43,372 nucleotides of DNA from Polynucleobacter sp. GWA2_45_21 (GCF_001830325.1 NZ_MHZG01000019.1:1-43372), one strand, 5' to 3'. Shown: positions 11,372 through 22,779, counted from the stretch's first letter. Notes: generated by a model from the letters alone, not told the origin. Translations and numbers: made by a program.

Positions 11372-12790
11372 TTAAAGATCTGCGCGACCCCGTTTAATTG
11401 CAGCAAGCACTTGTGCTGGAGCGGTGCCACCAGCATGTTGACGAGAATTCACGGAACCATCTACGGTCAGCAAGGCAAAGACATCATCACTCATCATCTC
11501 TGGGCGATTATCTAAGCCACAAGCAAAGCGTAATTCAGATAGGGTGAGGTCGGTAAGCATGCAGTTACGACCAACGCAGGCTTTAACAGCGTGAGCTACT
11601 GCTTCATGAGCATCACGGAAAGCTAAACCTTTTTTCACCAAGTAATCAGCTAAGTCAGTTGCAGTGGCGAAGCCTTCTTCAGCAGCAGCCTTCATTACAT
11701 CCGCTTTCACCTGAATATGTGGAACCATATCAGCGAAGATGCGCAATGTATCTTGCACGGTATCAACGGCGTCAAACAAAGGCTCCTTGTCTTCTTGGTT
11801 ATCTTTGTTGTATGCCAATGGCTGGCTCTTCATCAAAGTTAATAAAGAAATCAAATCACCATATACACGACCCGTTTTGCCGCGCGCCAATTCTGGTACA
11901 TCGGGGTTCTTTTTCTGAGGCATGATGGAGCTGCCAGTACAGAAGCGATCTGGTAAATCAATAAAGCCAAAGCGTGGGCTGAGCCAAAGTACCAGCTCTT
12001 CAGATAGGCGCGACACGTGCATCATCAGGATAGAAGCAAAGGCGCAGAACTCAATCGCGAAGTCACGATCCGATACGGCATCAAGTGAGTTATTGCAGAT
12101 GCCATCAAAGCCGAGGGTCTTGGCAACTTGCTCACGATCAATTGGGTAGGTTGTACCGGCTAATGCGGCAGCGCCAAGCGGCAGGCGATTAAAGCGAGCA
12201 CGAAGATCAGCCAGGCGACTCGCATCACGGCTAAACATTTCGTAATAAGCCATTAAATGATGGCCGAAAGTAATGGGTTGGGCTACTTGCAGGTGAGTAT
12301 GGCCAGGCATGATCGTGGCAGAGTGGGTCTCCGCAAGATCAAGCAAGGCAATGCGTAAAGTTTTGAGGGTGGCTGCAATTTGATCAACGCTACCGCGTAA
12401 CCACAGACGTAAATCTGTAGCAACTTGGTCATTCCGTGAGCGACCAGTGTGAAGACGCTTTCCGGCATCGCCAACTAATTCCGTGAGGCGAGCTTCAATA
12501 TTGAGATGCACATCTTCCAATGAAAGTTGCCAGTTAAATTCACCGGCTTCGATTTCACCTTTAATCTGAGCCATTCCCTTTTGAATATCTGCCAAATCTT
12601 GTGCGCTAATGATTTTTTGCGCAGCCAGCATTTCAGCGTGGGCTAAAGATCCAGCGATATCTACTAAGGCAAAGCGTTGATCAAAGCCGATAGACGCTGT
12701 ATAACGCTGTACTAGTTCGTCAACGGGTTCGTTAAAACGGGCCGACCAAGCTTGGGCTTTGTTGGCAAGGGAATTTTTTGATGAGCTCAT
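11372..12790 (-). CDS. argH: Argininosuccinate lyase
   Basis: This 472-residue enzyme cleaves argininosuccinate to arginine and fumarate, the last step of arginine synthesis. The superfamily signature [12 protein letters not shown] is at 286-297 with the catalytic Ser in its flexible loop. HTGRSRNDQ lies near 114-122 and PGHTHLQ near 162-168. The frame is open 30 codons further upstream, but the start at 12790 ([15 protein letters not shown]) gives the usual N-terminus and avoids overlap with the divergent hemC promoter region. It heads an operon with the TRAP permease genes. Confidence 0.96.
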   Translation of the reverse strand: MSSSKNSLANKAQAWSARFNEPVDELVQRYTASIGFDQRFALVDIAGSLAHAEMLAAQKIISAQDLADIQKGMAQIKGEIEAGEFNWQLSLEDVHLNIEARLTELVGDAGKRLHTGRSRNDQVATDLRLWLRGSVDQIAATLKTLRIALLDLAETHSATIMPGHTHLQVAQPITFGHHLMAYYEMFSRDASRLADLRARFNRLPLGAAALAGTTYPIDREQVAKTLGFDGICNNSLDAVSDRDFAIEFCAFASILMMHVSRLSEELVLWLSPRFGFIDLPDRFCTGSSIMPQKKNPDVPELARGKTGRVYGDLISLLTLMKSQPLAYNKDNQEDKEPLFDAVDTVQDTLRIFADMVPHIQVKADVMKAAAEEGFATATDLADYLVKKGLAFRDAHEAVAHAVKACVGRNCMLTDLTLSELRFACGLDNRPEMMSDDVFALLTVDGSVNSRQHAGGTAPAQVLAAIKRGRADL

Positions 12791-12833
12791 AAACGCAGTA
12801 TATTGGTGTAGGTCTTTGATTATTTTAAATGTT

Positions 12834-13814
12834 ATGTCCCAAACCCCCATTTCTAGCTCTAGTTCCTCTGTATCTCCCACCCCTCAGCGCCTGGTAATTG
12901 CCTCCCGTGAGAGCCGCCTTGCCATGTGGCAGGCGGAACACGTCCGAGATTGCCTTAAAAAGCTCTATCCAGCATGCGATGTTCAGATTCTGGGCATGAC
13001 TACCCGGGGCGACCAAATATTGGATAAGGCCCTCTCTAAAGTGGGTGGCAAGGGCTTATTTGTGAAAGAGCTCGAAACCGCTTTGGAGGGCGGTCGGGCT
13101 GATTTGGCTGTTCACTCCCTTAAAGATGTGCCTATGGTCATGCCCGAGGGTTTTGATTTGTCCTGCGTAATGGCGCGGGAAGATGCGCATGACGCCTTTG
13201 TCTCTAATGATTACGCTAGCCTCGAGGATTTGCCGGCGGGCGCTGTGGTGGGTACTTCAAGCTTGCGGCGTGAGTCAGTTCTCAGATCCAGGTTCCCGCA
13301 TTTAGTGATCCAGCCCCTGCGTGGCAATTTAGATACCCGTATGGGTAAGCTCGATCGCGGTGAGTATCAAGCAATTATTTTGGCTGCTGCCGGTCTAAAG
13401 CGACTTGGTTTGGAGAGTCGTATTCGTGCACTGTTGCCGATTGATCCCTACACGCCAGCCGCCGGACAGGGCGCGCTCGGCATCGAAACCCTCAGCAAGC
13501 ATCCCAATATTAAAGAGTGGCTTGCCCCTCTGAATGATTTACCAACCCTCTATGCAGTTACTGCCGAGCGTATGGTGTCACGCCAACTAGGTGGTTCTTG
13601 TGAAGTGCCTTTGGCTGCATACGCTACCTGGGATCAAGATCATATGAACATCCGCTCTTTTGTAGCTAGCGTAGACGGCACTGCAAGTTGCTTAGCTAGC
13701 GCTCAAGGCGCAGTAAAAAGCTTGGAAGATGCCGAGGCACTTGGTTTGTCAGTTGCGTGCGATCTGATTTCTCAAGGCGCCGAGCATTTGCTGCCTAATG
13801 GTTTGCCGAAGTAA
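12834..13814 (+). CDS. hemC: Porphobilinogen deaminase (hydroxymethylbilane synthase)
   Basis: This 326-residue enzyme polymerises four porphobilinogen units to hydroxymethylbilane in tetrapyrrole synthesis. Visible blocks are [42 protein letters not shown] and PLRGNLDTR. Cys256 in GGSCEVPLA would carry the dipyrromethane cofactor. The first 18 residues are Ser/Pro-rich and variable. The ATG at 12834 is preferred over an in-frame ATG at 12759 that lies inside divergent argH. The start-to-start distance to argH is only 43 bases, so the two promoters must be compact or overlap the genes. Confidence 0.95.
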   Translation: MSQTPISSSSSSVSPTPQRLVIASRESRLAMWQAEHVRDCLKKLYPACDVQILGMTTRGDQILDKALSKVGGKGLFVKELETALEGGRADLAVHSLKDVPMVMPEGFDLSCVMAREDAHDAFVSNDYASLEDLPAGAVVGTSSLRRESVLRSRFPHLVIQPLRGNLDTRMGKLDRGEYQAIILAAAGLKRLGLESRIRALLPIDPYTPAAGQGALGIETLSKHPNIKEWLAPLNDLPTLYAVTAERMVSRQLGGSCEVPLAAYATWDQDHMNIRSFVASVDGTASCLASAQGAVKSLEDAEALGLSVACDLISQGAEHLLPNGLPK

Positions 13815-13836
13815 GTAGTAAAAAGGTAATTCATTA

Positions 13837-14646
13837 ATGAGCAATAAGACCATTGTCATTACCCGTCCTAGCGGACAGGCGCGTCAATTGTCAGAAGCAC
13901 TCCAGGCAAGCCTGCTCAAGAATAGTTTTACTTCAGAGACTTCTCCCCAAATTATTTCTTTACCCTTGCTGACAATTCTTCCAAAGGGTGAGGGTATATT
14001 GGTTAAATCAATCATTGCAGGGCTAAAGAGTGCTGACTTAGCAATCTTTGTTAGCCCCAATGCAATTGAATGCACGATGCGTTTGCTGGAAAGGTCTTGG
14101 CAAGAGGTATCTGATCGGCCATTGCCGATAGGTGTGATGGGAGGTAGTAGCTTGGCAGCCCTCAACAATCATGGCATTGGTCTTGAGAGCAATGCTACGA
14201 AAATTATTCTTCCTCAGAGTAATGCACAGTGGGACTCCGAAGGTCTTTGGGCTGAATTGCAAAAGTTGAAATGGGATTGGTCCACCAAGAGAGTGATCAT
14301 CCTTAAGGGTGAGGGTGGTCGTGACTGGCTGGCTGAAACTTTAAAACAGGCTGGTGCGCAAGTTGAGACATTTTCTGTTTATGCGCGAGTCCCATTGGAT
14401 CTCAATAGTCCTGCCTGGAAAGATGTCCATGAGATGGATTTTGCAAAATCACTTTGGCTTCTGACCTCTTCTGAGGCGGTGCGATATTTGGGTCAAGCAA
14501 AATTGCCCTTAGATCTGGCAACAGCCATTTGTCCACATCACAATATTGCTGATGCCGCTGAGCAAATTGGCTTTGGTGAGGTGTTTACTTGCGAGCCTGG
14601 TGATGAGGCTTTAATTACCGCATCGCAAGCTTGGCTCTCTATTTAA
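13837..14646 (+). CDS. hemD: Uroporphyrinogen-III synthase
   Basis: This 269-residue protein fits the weakly conserved HemD family, which cyclises hydroxymethylbilane with inversion of ring D. It starts TIVITRPSGQARQLSEAL, has FVSPNAIE (about residues 71-78) and the second-domain KGEGGRDWLAETL with SVYARVP. It lies 22 bases after hemC. Many betaproteobacteria carry hemX/hemY after hemD; here the gene stops and converges on ubiC with a four-base overlap of the stop codons. Confidence 0.9.
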   Translation: MSNKTIVITRPSGQARQLSEALQASLLKNSFTSETSPQIISLPLLTILPKGEGILVKSIIAGLKSADLAIFVSPNAIECTMRLLERSWQEVSDRPLPIGVMGGSSLAALNNHGIGLESNATKIILPQSNAQWDSEGLWAELQKLKWDWSTKRVIILKGEGGRDWLAETLKQAGAQVETFSVYARVPLDLNSPAWKDVHEMDFAKSLWLLTSSEAVRYLGQAKLPLDLATAICPHHNIADAAEQIGFGEVFTCEPGDEALITASQAWLSI

Positions 14647-15215
14647 TTACTAGGGTAGCTGAGTAGCGCCGGCAAAAATACTTCGCTCACGAGGAGTGGG
14701 CGTCCCTTGAGTTGATATAGAGTTCTTCTTGCCCAGCTCGCAGAAGGAAGCTCTGAGTATTGCTGGAAACATTTTTTCCATAAAACGCTTTGTTTATCCA
14801 GTCGAGCAATTTCACGGAATGGTTTTTTCTTGGAGTGCATACGCGTTTTAGCAAATAGCACTGCTCCTAAAGGTTTCTTGCCTAAACGTAAAATCTCATG
14901 ATTACTGCCACTAGAACTACTAGTGGGAATAATGCTGTGAGCCATAACTAGTGGTACACCGTTTGCGCAAAGTAGCACTTCTCGGATACGGCAACGTTTG
15001 ATCTTGAAATGAAAATAGCGACTTTCGTCGCTATTTAGGTTTTGTCGGCAATCTCGCAGAACCACTACCTCTAGTTTCTGTCCAATTGCGCGTTCAATTT
15101 TTTGGGTTAAAGAGCCGGTATCACTCAACCAAGACTGCCACTTTCGTGGCGCTTGATGCAACTCACCGGAATCGACTCGATTCCATGCAGAACGGAGACG
15201 ACGACGGTGAATCAT
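14643..15215 (-). CDS. ubiC: Chorismate lyase
   Basis: This 190-residue protein matches UbiC, which converts chorismate to 4-hydroxybenzoate and pyruvate for ubiquinone synthesis. Support comes from WLSDTGSLTQKIE near the N-terminus, then RIREVLLCANGVPLVMA carrying the active-site Arg, and WARRTLYQLKGRPLLVSEVFLPAL carrying the catalytic Glu near the end (read as WARRTLYQ...LLVSEVFLP). The ATG is two bases after the rhlE stop codon, so translation is probably coupled to the helicase gene. It ends overlapping hemD in convergent orientation. Confidence 0.85.
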   Translation of the reverse strand: MIHRRRLRSAWNRVDSGELHQAPRKWQSWLSDTGSLTQKIERAIGQKLEVVVLRDCRQNLNSDESRYFHFKIKRCRIREVLLCANGVPLVMAHSIIPTSSSSGSNHEILRLGKKPLGAVLFAKTRMHSKKKPFREIARLDKQSVLWKKCFQQYSELPSASWARRTLYQLKGRPLLVSEVFLPALLSYPSN

Positions 15216-15217
15216 AT

Positions 15218-16762
<1,545 letters not shown>

Positions 16763-16770
16763 GCTATTAC

Positions 16771-16847
16771 ACATCCCTTTTAAGGGATGTCTCCGTGTAT
16801 ACACTCTTTGTTTTTTTGAGTGTGATGGTCAAAGGCATCGACCATCA
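16771..16847 (-). promoter_or_regulatory. Structured 5' leader of rhlE with three consecutive hairpins
   Basis: Read on the minus strand toward the rhlE ATG, three inverted repeats follow one another. The first has 8-bp stems TGATGGTC/GACCATCA (16823-16847). The second has 6-bp stems ACACTC/GAGTGT around an A-rich loop (16801-16823). The third has 9-bp stems ACATCCCTT/AAGGGATGT with a two-base loop (16771-16790). The last contains the only purine-rich Shine-Dalgarno-like run (AAGGGAT) before the start codon, so folding could limit translation. Self-regulation by the helicase or temperature is an inference. Confidence 0.6.
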
Positions 16848-17012
16848 GACAGGCGGCAGCGCGTTTTTTTAACTTCGGTGTTTATGACTTCTAAACGGTA
16901 CGCTGAAATATAGCTGGGGGGCGATGAATCAAATTGCTTTAAAAAGCTTCCCATTATGGCATTTTGAGAAGTGAATTACAAGGGTTTTCCCGAATTTAAT
17001 TATGATGGGGTG

Positions 17013-17678
17013 ATGGATTGGTTTATTTCACCTTCAAGTGTTGGCATCATCGACTTCCCCACATATTTGCTGGGAGTGATTTTTACCATCCTATTCCCTG
17101 GCCCAAATTCTCTTTATGTATTAACGATTGCTTCTCTTAAGGGCTGGCGTGCGGGGGCTTGGGCATCGCTCGGAATCTTTATTGGTGATGCCATCCTGAT
17201 GATCGGTGTTGCACTAGGCGCCGCCACTTTACTGAACTCATCGCCATCAACATTTAACTTCATACGCATGCTGGGCGCCGCTTATTTGGCTTGGATGGGT
17301 TATGGATTTATACGGGATGGAATGAGACGTTGGCGTAGAGATCAAACAGTTGTTACAGAAAATGGCGGGGCGCATTATTTGAATGCGTTACATCCTTTGA
17401 TAGCTTCTCTGACATTGTCCTTAACCAACCCTAAAGCGATCTTTTTCTTTGTTTCATTTTTTGCGCAGTTTATTCAGCCCGGGTACGCGCATCCCGTTCA
17501 TACCTTTTTGTATCTTGCCGTTGTACTCCAGCTAGTGAGCATGACTTACTTAGCTGGCCTAATATTTTTAGGTCAGTATTTTCTTGGCTTCTTTAAAAAG
17601 CACTCCCGCTATGCTGCGATTCTTTGGCTTGTAGTTGGAATGCTTTTAGTCGGATTTGCTGCGAAATTGTTACTCTAG
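17013..17678 (+). CDS. leuE: LysE/RhtB-family amino-acid exporter, LeuE-like
   Basis: This 221-residue inner-membrane protein has about six helices and the family signature PGPNSLYVL after the first helix. Then comes GAWASLGIFIGDA and later SLTNPKAIFFFVSFFAQF, the NPK motif of LysE/RhtB exporters. The pattern is closest to LeuE, exporter of leucine and related amino acids. The frame opens at a GTG (16971), but the ATG at 17013 gives the normal short N-terminus before helix 1. The ribosome binding site is not ideal for either start. It is divergent from rhlE and converges with the aldehyde dehydrogenase gene. Confidence 0.85.
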   Translation: MDWFISPSSVGIIDFPTYLLGVIFTILFPGPNSLYVLTIASLKGWRAGAWASLGIFIGDAILMIGVALGAATLLNSSPSTFNFIRMLGAAYLAWMGYGFIRDGMRRWRRDQTVVTENGGAHYLNALHPLIASLTLSLTNPKAIFFFVSFFAQFIQPGYAHPVHTFLYLAVVLQLVSMTYLAGLIFLGQYFLGFFKKHSRYAAILWLVVGMLLVGFAAKLLL

Positions 17679-17699
17679 CGCCATACCAATCGACAGCAT

Positions 17700-19103
17700 T
17701 TATTTGAGCCAACTTATCAAGCGCTCAACACCTGTGCGATAGGGCGGTCTTGCCAATTTAGTTCCGCGTAAGAAACTGAGACCCAAGAAGCCGCGAACCT
17801 CTAAGACGGATTTGCGATGACTGAATGCTTCAAAACCTGCTTTGCCATGATATGCACCCATTCCGCTTGCACCGATACCGCCAAAAGGTAAATCCTCTAT
17901 TGCTGCATGCAAGAGGGTGTCATTGATTGTCACGCCACCAGAGCGAGTTTCATTCAGAATGCGCTGCATTACCACCTTATCTTTTCCAAACCAGTACAGG
18001 GCCAATGGATTTGGGCGTTCATTGATATAGCGAATGGTGGAATCAACATCATTGATAGCGACGATTGGCAGAATGGGTCCAAACACTTCTTCTTGCATAA
18101 CCAGAGCATCCTCAGAGACATTCAGAAGTGCTACAGGCATGAATGCAAGTCCAGCATTATCAGCGGGAGAGGTCAAGGGGATTACTTGTGCACCACGATC
18201 CGATGCATCTTGAACCAGTTGATGCCAACGCGTTAACTGATAATCATCGATTGCGCCTGTGAATTCCTCCGGATTGGAGAATTGTTCTTGTGCTGCACTT
18301 TGCAATCCTTGAATAAACGCATCGCAATCACTCGCGTGAACTATGGCGTAATCCGGGGCAATACAGGTTTGACCACCATTCACTAATTTGCCATAAATAA
18401 TGCTTGCAGCTGCATCCTTGAGTTTGGCGGATGGGTCAACAATCGCTGGCGATTTACCACCCAACTCAAGTGTGATCGGTGTCAGATGGTCTGCAGCAGC
18501 ACGCATCACTTTTTTGCCAATGTCGTTCGAGCCAGTAAAGAAGAGGTGATCAAACGGCAGTGCTGCAAAAGATTCTGCAACTTCAGTGCCACCAACGGTG
18601 ACACAAAATTCACTTGGGTGAAAATATTCTTGAATCAATGTTGCTAAGAATCCAGAGGTGCGTGAACTTCTTTCTGAGGGTTTGAGCCAAACACGATTAC
18701 CTGCCGCAAAGGCAGCAATAGCTGGAACCAGTGCCAGCTGAACTGGGTAATTCCAAGGGCTCATGATTCCGACGACGCCCATAGATTGCATTTGTGTCCA
18801 AGCGTGAGATGAGCCTAGGAATCCTGGCGTTGAGACTAGTTGCGGTTTCATCCACTCTTTGAGATGTTTGCGAACATGTTTGCAAGCCTGATAGATCATC
18901 TGAAACTCTAGGAGTCGACTCTCAATCGAGTGACGAGTACCAAAGTCTGCGGCTAAGACTTTGCAGATTTTTTCTTCATTGGCGGCAATCATTTTCTCAA
19001 TGCGACCGATACGTTCAAGCCGAACCTCCAATGTAGGGTTTGGTTCTGCAGCATATGCTGCCTTGATTTCATCTAATTGGAGTGTGAAGCGATTTATGGA
19101 CAT
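17700..19103 (-). CDS. Aldehyde dehydrogenase, coniferyl-aldehyde-dehydrogenase-like
   Basis: This 467-residue NAD(P)+-dependent aldehyde dehydrogenase has MSPWNYPVQLA for the cofactor domain, LELGGKSPAIVDP with the general-base Glu, GGQTCIAPDY with the catalytic Cys, and EEVFGPILPI near the end. The short length and hydrophobic C-terminal segment (FLGLSFLRGTKLARPPY) resemble the class 3-like branch that includes coniferyl and fatty aldehyde dehydrogenases. The open frame begins 48 codons earlier, but that part would overlap divergent msrA; MSINRFTLQL at 19103 is the sensible start. The substrate is unknown. Confidence 0.88.
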   Translation of the reverse strand: MSINRFTLQLDEIKAAYAAEPNPTLEVRLERIGRIEKMIAANEEKICKVLAADFGTRHSIESRLLEFQMIYQACKHVRKHLKEWMKPQLVSTPGFLGSSHAWTQMQSMGVVGIMSPWNYPVQLALVPAIAAFAAGNRVWLKPSERSSRTSGFLATLIQEYFHPSEFCVTVGGTEVAESFAALPFDHLFFTGSNDIGKKVMRAAADHLTPITLELGGKSPAIVDPSAKLKDAAASIIYGKLVNGGQTCIAPDYAIVHASDCDAFIQGLQSAAQEQFSNPEEFTGAIDDYQLTRWHQLVQDASDRGAQVIPLTSPADNAGLAFMPVALLNVSEDALVMQEEVFGPILPIVAINDVDSTIRYINERPNPLALYWFGKDKVVMQRILNETRSGGVTINDTLLHAAIEDLPFGGIGASGMGAYHGKAGFEAFSHRKSVLEVRGFLGLSFLRGTKLARPPYRTGVERLISWLK

Positions 19104-19154
19104 GAGGTTTATATAGGGCAAGCAAACGATTGAATAAGGCATTAGGATAAAGGT

Positions 19155-19727
19155 ATGAACAACACTATCCTTAAAAACCATCCTAGTCTTGAGCGTGCCA
19201 CCTTGGGGGGCGGCTGTTTCTGGTGCTTGGAAGCGGTTTACCAGCAAATCTTAGGCGTAAGTGCGGTTGTTTCTGGGTACGCAGGAGGGGCAATGGCCAA
19301 TCCCGACTATGAATCCGTTTGCTCGGGCCAAACTGGCCACGCTGAAATTGTGGATGTGTATTTCGATCCGACACTAGTGTCTTATCGTGATTTATTAGAA
19401 ATCTTTTTTGTCATTCATGATCCCACTACCTTGAACTATCAAGGCAACGATCACGGCACCCAATATCGTTCAGTGATCTTCACTCACAGTGAGAGTCAAA
19501 ATGTCACTGCGCATGAGGTGGTCAAAGAGCTGGAGGATGCGAAGATTTATTCCAGTCCAGTGGTAACCCAGATTGATTTAGCCCCGGTTATTTATCCAGC
19601 CGAGGACTATCACCAGGATTATTTCCGTCAGCATCCAGGACAGGGTTACTGCATGGCAGTCGTTGCTCCTAAGTTAGCAAAATTCAGAGCAAAGTTTCAA
19701 TCTCTAATTGCGCCAGAGTTTCGCTAG
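19155..19727 (+). CDS. msrA: Peptide methionine sulfoxide reductase MsrA
   Basis: This 190-residue enzyme repairs methionine-S-sulfoxide in proteins. The active-site motif GCFWC is at 20-24 with the nucleophilic Cys21. YAGGAMANPDYESVC and GHAEIV follow, and the resolving cysteine is in GQGYC at Cys166. It has no signal peptide, so it is cytoplasmic. It is divergent from the aldehyde dehydrogenase gene with 51 bases between starts and converges with pdxH. Confidence 0.96.
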   Translation: MNNTILKNHPSLERATLGGGCFWCLEAVYQQILGVSAVVSGYAGGAMANPDYESVCSGQTGHAEIVDVYFDPTLVSYRDLLEIFFVIHDPTTLNYQGNDHGTQYRSVIFTHSESQNVTAHEVVKELEDAKIYSSPVVTQIDLAPVIYPAEDYHQDYFRQHPGQGYCMAVVAPKLAKFRAKFQSLIAPEFR

Positions 19728-19733
19728 AGTCGA

Positions 19734-20369
19734 TTAGGGTGCCAGGCGAGAAATGCGCCAGTGGTCCCCATCCAGTTGATAGTGAATGCGGTCATGTAGT
19801 CGTGAGGGTCGACCTTGCCAGAATTCAATTTCAGTGGGGTGTAGACGATATCCGCCCCAATGATCGGGTCTAGGTGGTTTATCTCTAAAGTCGGCCGCGA
19901 ATCGCTTTTCAGCTTCTTCAAGAAATTCTCGATTCGGAATTTCAGCGCTTTGAGGTGATGCCCATGCCCCAATTCGGGAGGCTGCTGGGCGGGAGTGAAA
20001 GTATTCATCGCTCTCGGTAGGGCTGACCCGCTCAACTATCCCTTTAATCCGAACTTGACGCTCTAGCTCATGCCAATGAAAAAGCAAAGCAGCTTGTGGC
20101 CGAATGGCTAAGTCCTTACCTTTTTGACTCTCGTAATTGGTAAAGAAGGTAAAGCCAGCCCCATCCGCGCCTTTTAGTAAGACAATACGGGCTGATGGAT
20201 TGCCTATTGCATCTGCAGTTGCCAAAGTCATGGAGTTGGGTTCTGGGCATTCTGCTTTGACGGCCTGATCAAACCAAAGCTGAAATAAGCTCAGTGGATT
20301 GGACGGAACTTCAGTCTCTGAAAGTTGACCGAAGGTATAGTTTTTGCGGAGTTGAGCGATGGAGTCCAT
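19734..20369 (-). CDS. pdxH: Pyridoxamine/pyridoxine 5'-phosphate oxidase
   Basis: This 211-residue FMN enzyme makes pyridoxal 5'-phosphate. Visible family blocks are [20 protein letters not shown], then [27 protein letters not shown], and the C-terminal signature [16 protein letters not shown] (phosphate and FMN contacts, with the HDR motif). The upstream extension of the frame (12 codons) is rejected because [11 protein letters not shown] at 20369 is the typical N-terminus and leaves 22 bases to divergent tcdA. Confidence 0.95.
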   Translation of the reverse strand: MDSIAQLRKNYTFGQLSETEVPSNPLSLFQLWFDQAVKAECPEPNSMTLATADAIGNPSARIVLLKGADGAGFTFFTNYESQKGKDLAIRPQAALLFHWHELERQVRIKGIVERVSPTESDEYFHSRPAASRIGAWASPQSAEIPNREFLEEAEKRFAADFRDKPPRPDHWGGYRLHPTEIEFWQGRPSRLHDRIHYQLDGDHWRISRLAP

Positions 20370-20391
20370 TTTTTCAGTATAAAGAGAAGCT

Positions 20392-21141
20392 ATGGCAGAA
20401 GACAAGTTAGAAGACGGTGTGGGAGATCGACGCTTTGGTGGTGTAGCTCGGCTATACGGCCCAGAGCTGCGTGAGCGTTTTCATCATGCCACTGTTGTTG
20501 TAGCTGGATTGGGTGGAGTCGGTTCATGGGCTGCTGAAGCTTTGGCACGCACTGCTATTGGACATCTAGTCTTGATCGATTTTGATCACATTGCCGAAAG
20601 CAATACCAATCGTCAGCTACACGCTCTTGAGGGTGAGTATGGCAAAGCTAAGGTACAAGCGATGACCGATCGCATTCGCCAAATTAATCCTGAAATCAGG
20701 CTCACTAGCCACGATGCATTTTTGGAACCAGAAAATCTGGATACCTTGATTCCGGAAGGTGCGATTGTTTTGGATGCAACCGATTCAGTGCAAACTAAAA
20801 TTGCTTTAGCGGTTTGGGCTAACAAACACCAGCGCGCTCTAGTCATGTGTGGTGCAGCTGGCGGAAAATCAGACCCTACTTCTGTACGCTGTGATGACCT
20901 ATCTAGAACCGAGCAAGATGCTTTATTGGCAAAGGTGCGTCAGGGTCTCAGACAGGACCATGGATTTTCTAGAAATCTGAAAAGAAAAATTGGTATTCGA
21001 GCGATCTATTCTCACGAGCCTCGTGCAGGTGTTGCTAGCGGAGGTCTTGCATGCTCTGGCTATGGGTCAACAGTGATGGTGACGGCGGCATGTGGTTTAG
21101 CCGGGGCTGCTGAAGTCTTAAATCTCATTGCTGCTCAATAG
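20392..21141 (+). CDS. tcdA: tRNA threonylcarbamoyladenosine dehydratase
   Basis: This 249-residue E1-like adenylating enzyme cyclises t6A37 to ct6A in tRNAs that read ANN codons. The Rossmann/ATP loop GLGGVGSWA begins at residue 39, followed by [17 protein letters not shown], where Arg and Asn contact [16 protein letters not shown] and [13 protein letters not shown] are typical of TcdA (CsdL). It is divergent from pdxH. Confidence 0.92.
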   Translation: MAEDKLEDGVGDRRFGGVARLYGPELRERFHHATVVVAGLGGVGSWAAEALARTAIGHLVLIDFDHIAESNTNRQLHALEGEYGKAKVQAMTDRIRQINPEIRLTSHDAFLEPENLDTLIPEGAIVLDATDSVQTKIALAVWANKHQRALVMCGAAGGKSDPTSVRCDDLSRTEQDALLAKVRQGLRQDHGFSRNLKRKIGIRAIYSHEPRAGVASGGLACSGYGSTVMVTAACGLAGAAEVLNLIAAQ

Positions 21142-21344
21142 ATTTTTTCAAATCTATCCATAAATCCTTAAGGGGAATCCCTGTAGGAAATTACGGATTC
21201 TGATGTCATCCAAAATTTATTATTTCCTCAGCAAGCCTGCATCCTCTTTGCCTAGTGATTTTTTTCACACCATATTTAATTGTTTAAGCACTTTACGCAC
21301 TTTTAGCCTCTAGTGCAGATGCTTGGTCCTCCCTAGACTTTGCC

Positions 21345-21380
21345 TCGTTGGTGATTTACCAACGACAAATCGAAAGGGGG
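21345..21380 (+). promoter_or_regulatory. Hairpin and strong Shine-Dalgarno ahead of the amino-acid permease
   Basis: Perfect 8-bp stems TCGTTGGT/ACCAACGA with a GATTT loop occupy 21345-21365. Seven bases later comes GAAAGGGGG (21372-21380), which decides the TTG start at 21387. The stem may be an operator or a leader hairpin. Confidence 0.5.
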
Positions 21381-21386
21381 TCTCTT

Positions 21387-22769
21387 TTGCAGACTGAACA
21401 AACTGGTTTACAGCGCCACCTCAAAGTCAGGCACATTCGCCTGATGGCTTTGGGTTCCACTATCGGCGTTGGATTATTTCTGGGCTCGGCAAGTGCAATT
21501 CAAATCGCAGGACCTTCCATCTTGCTGGGATATTTGCTTGCCGGCATCGTTGCCTTCATCGTGCTTCGCGCCTTGGGTGAGATGGCAGTACATGAACCTG
21601 TTGCAGGCTCGTTTGCTGCATATGCCAATACCTATGTAGGACCGCTGGCGGGTTATATGGTCGGGTGGGGCTACTGGACTTACTGGATCGTTGTTGGAAT
21701 AGCCGAAGTCACTGCTGTTGGTATTTATATGGGTATTTGGTTTCCAGATGTCCCCCAGTGGATTTGGGCTTTGTCCTCCATCTTGATGATGGGCTTAATC
21801 AATCTCATTGCCGTAAAAGTTTTTGGTGAGTTTGAGTTTTGGTTTGCTCTCATCAAAGTGGTTGCTATTGTGGCCATGATTGCCTTGGGAAGCTCAGTCA
21901 TCTTCTTTGGTTTTACCAATGACTGGAATCCGATTGGCTTCAGTAATCTTTGGCAGCACGGCGGCTTCTTCCCTAATGGTGTTGGCGGCATGTTACTTTC
22001 TCTGCAGATGGTCTTATTTGCATATGTTGGTATTGAGATGATTGGGTTGTCTGCTGGTGAGGCTGAGAATCCACGCAAAACCATACCGATGGCAATTGAT
22101 TCATTGGCATGGCGCATCTTGATTTTTTATATGGGTGCGATCCTGGTCATCTTGGCCATCTTCCCTTGGAATGAGGTTGGGCAGCAAGGAAGTCCATTCG
22201 TGGTGATGTTTGAGCGGATTGGTTTACGCGAAGCTGCTGGCATCATTAATTTCGTAGTCATTACTGCTGCTTTGTCATCCTGCAATGCTGGCATATTTAG
22301 CGGTGGGCGACTCTTATACGCGCTCTCAGTGAATGGCTATGCGCCTTCCCCATTTGCCAAGCTATCGAAGTATGGGGTTCCACATCGAGCGGTGATGGCA
22401 ACGGTGGCGGTTTGTATGACCGGGGTGGTGTTGAACTACTTTGTTCCAGATAAAGCGTTTCAGTACGTTATGGCTGCAGTTACCTTTGTTGGATTGATGG
22501 TGTGGATTGCAATCTTGCTCACCCAAATTCAATTTCGCCGCTCACTCACTAAAGCCCAGGCTGCCGAATTGGCATATCGCACGCCTTGGTGGCCCTATTC
22601 CTCATGGTTTGCATTGGCATTTATTACCTTGGTCGTGGTGTTGATGGGCTTTCATGAGGATGCACGGATTGCTTTGGTATTGGGTCCGTGCCTATTGGGT
22701 GTGTATCTCGCCATGTTCTACATCGTTGGCTTACATCGCAAAACAAAACTGAGTCGTGAATTCAAATAA
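21387..22769 (+). CDS. Amino-acid permease, APC superfamily (ProY/CycA-like), likely alanine uptake
   Basis: This 460-residue inner-membrane symporter has 12 predicted helices. The amino-acid transporter signature GSTIGVGLFLGSASAIQIAGP is in helix 1 (read as GSTIGVGLFLGSA). Later come GEMAVHEPVAGSFAAYA, GIEMIGLSAGEAENPRKTIP and SSCNAGIFSGGRLLYAL. It belongs to the AAT subgroup with ProY, CycA and AroP. I place the start at a TTG (21387) because it follows GAAAGGGGG by six bases; the frame upstream crosses a hairpin. It is followed after ten bases by alanine dehydrogenase, so alanine (or glycine/serine) is the inferred substrate. Confidence 0.88.
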   Translation: MQTEQTGLQRHLKVRHIRLMALGSTIGVGLFLGSASAIQIAGPSILLGYLLAGIVAFIVLRALGEMAVHEPVAGSFAAYANTYVGPLAGYMVGWGYWTYWIVVGIAEVTAVGIYMGIWFPDVPQWIWALSSILMMGLINLIAVKVFGEFEFWFALIKVVAIVAMIALGSSVIFFGFTNDWNPIGFSNLWQHGGFFPNGVGGMLLSLQMVLFAYVGIEMIGLSAGEAENPRKTIPMAIDSLAWRILIFYMGAILVILAIFPWNEVGQQGSPFVVMFERIGLREAAGIINFVVITAALSSCNAGIFSGGRLLYALSVNGYAPSPFAKLSKYGVPHRAVMATVAVCMTGVVLNYFVPDKAFQYVMAAVTFVGLMVWIAILLTQIQFRRSLTKAQAAELAYRTPWWPYSSWFALAFITLVVVLMGFHEDARIALVLGPCLLGVYLAMFYIVGLHRKTKLSREFK

Positions 22770-22779
22770 GGAGATTGAA

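Noticed and set aside
21142..21344. Riboswitch ahead of the amino-acid permease
   Set aside because: The region has short complementary runs but I could not match a known glycine, lysine or other riboswitch core.
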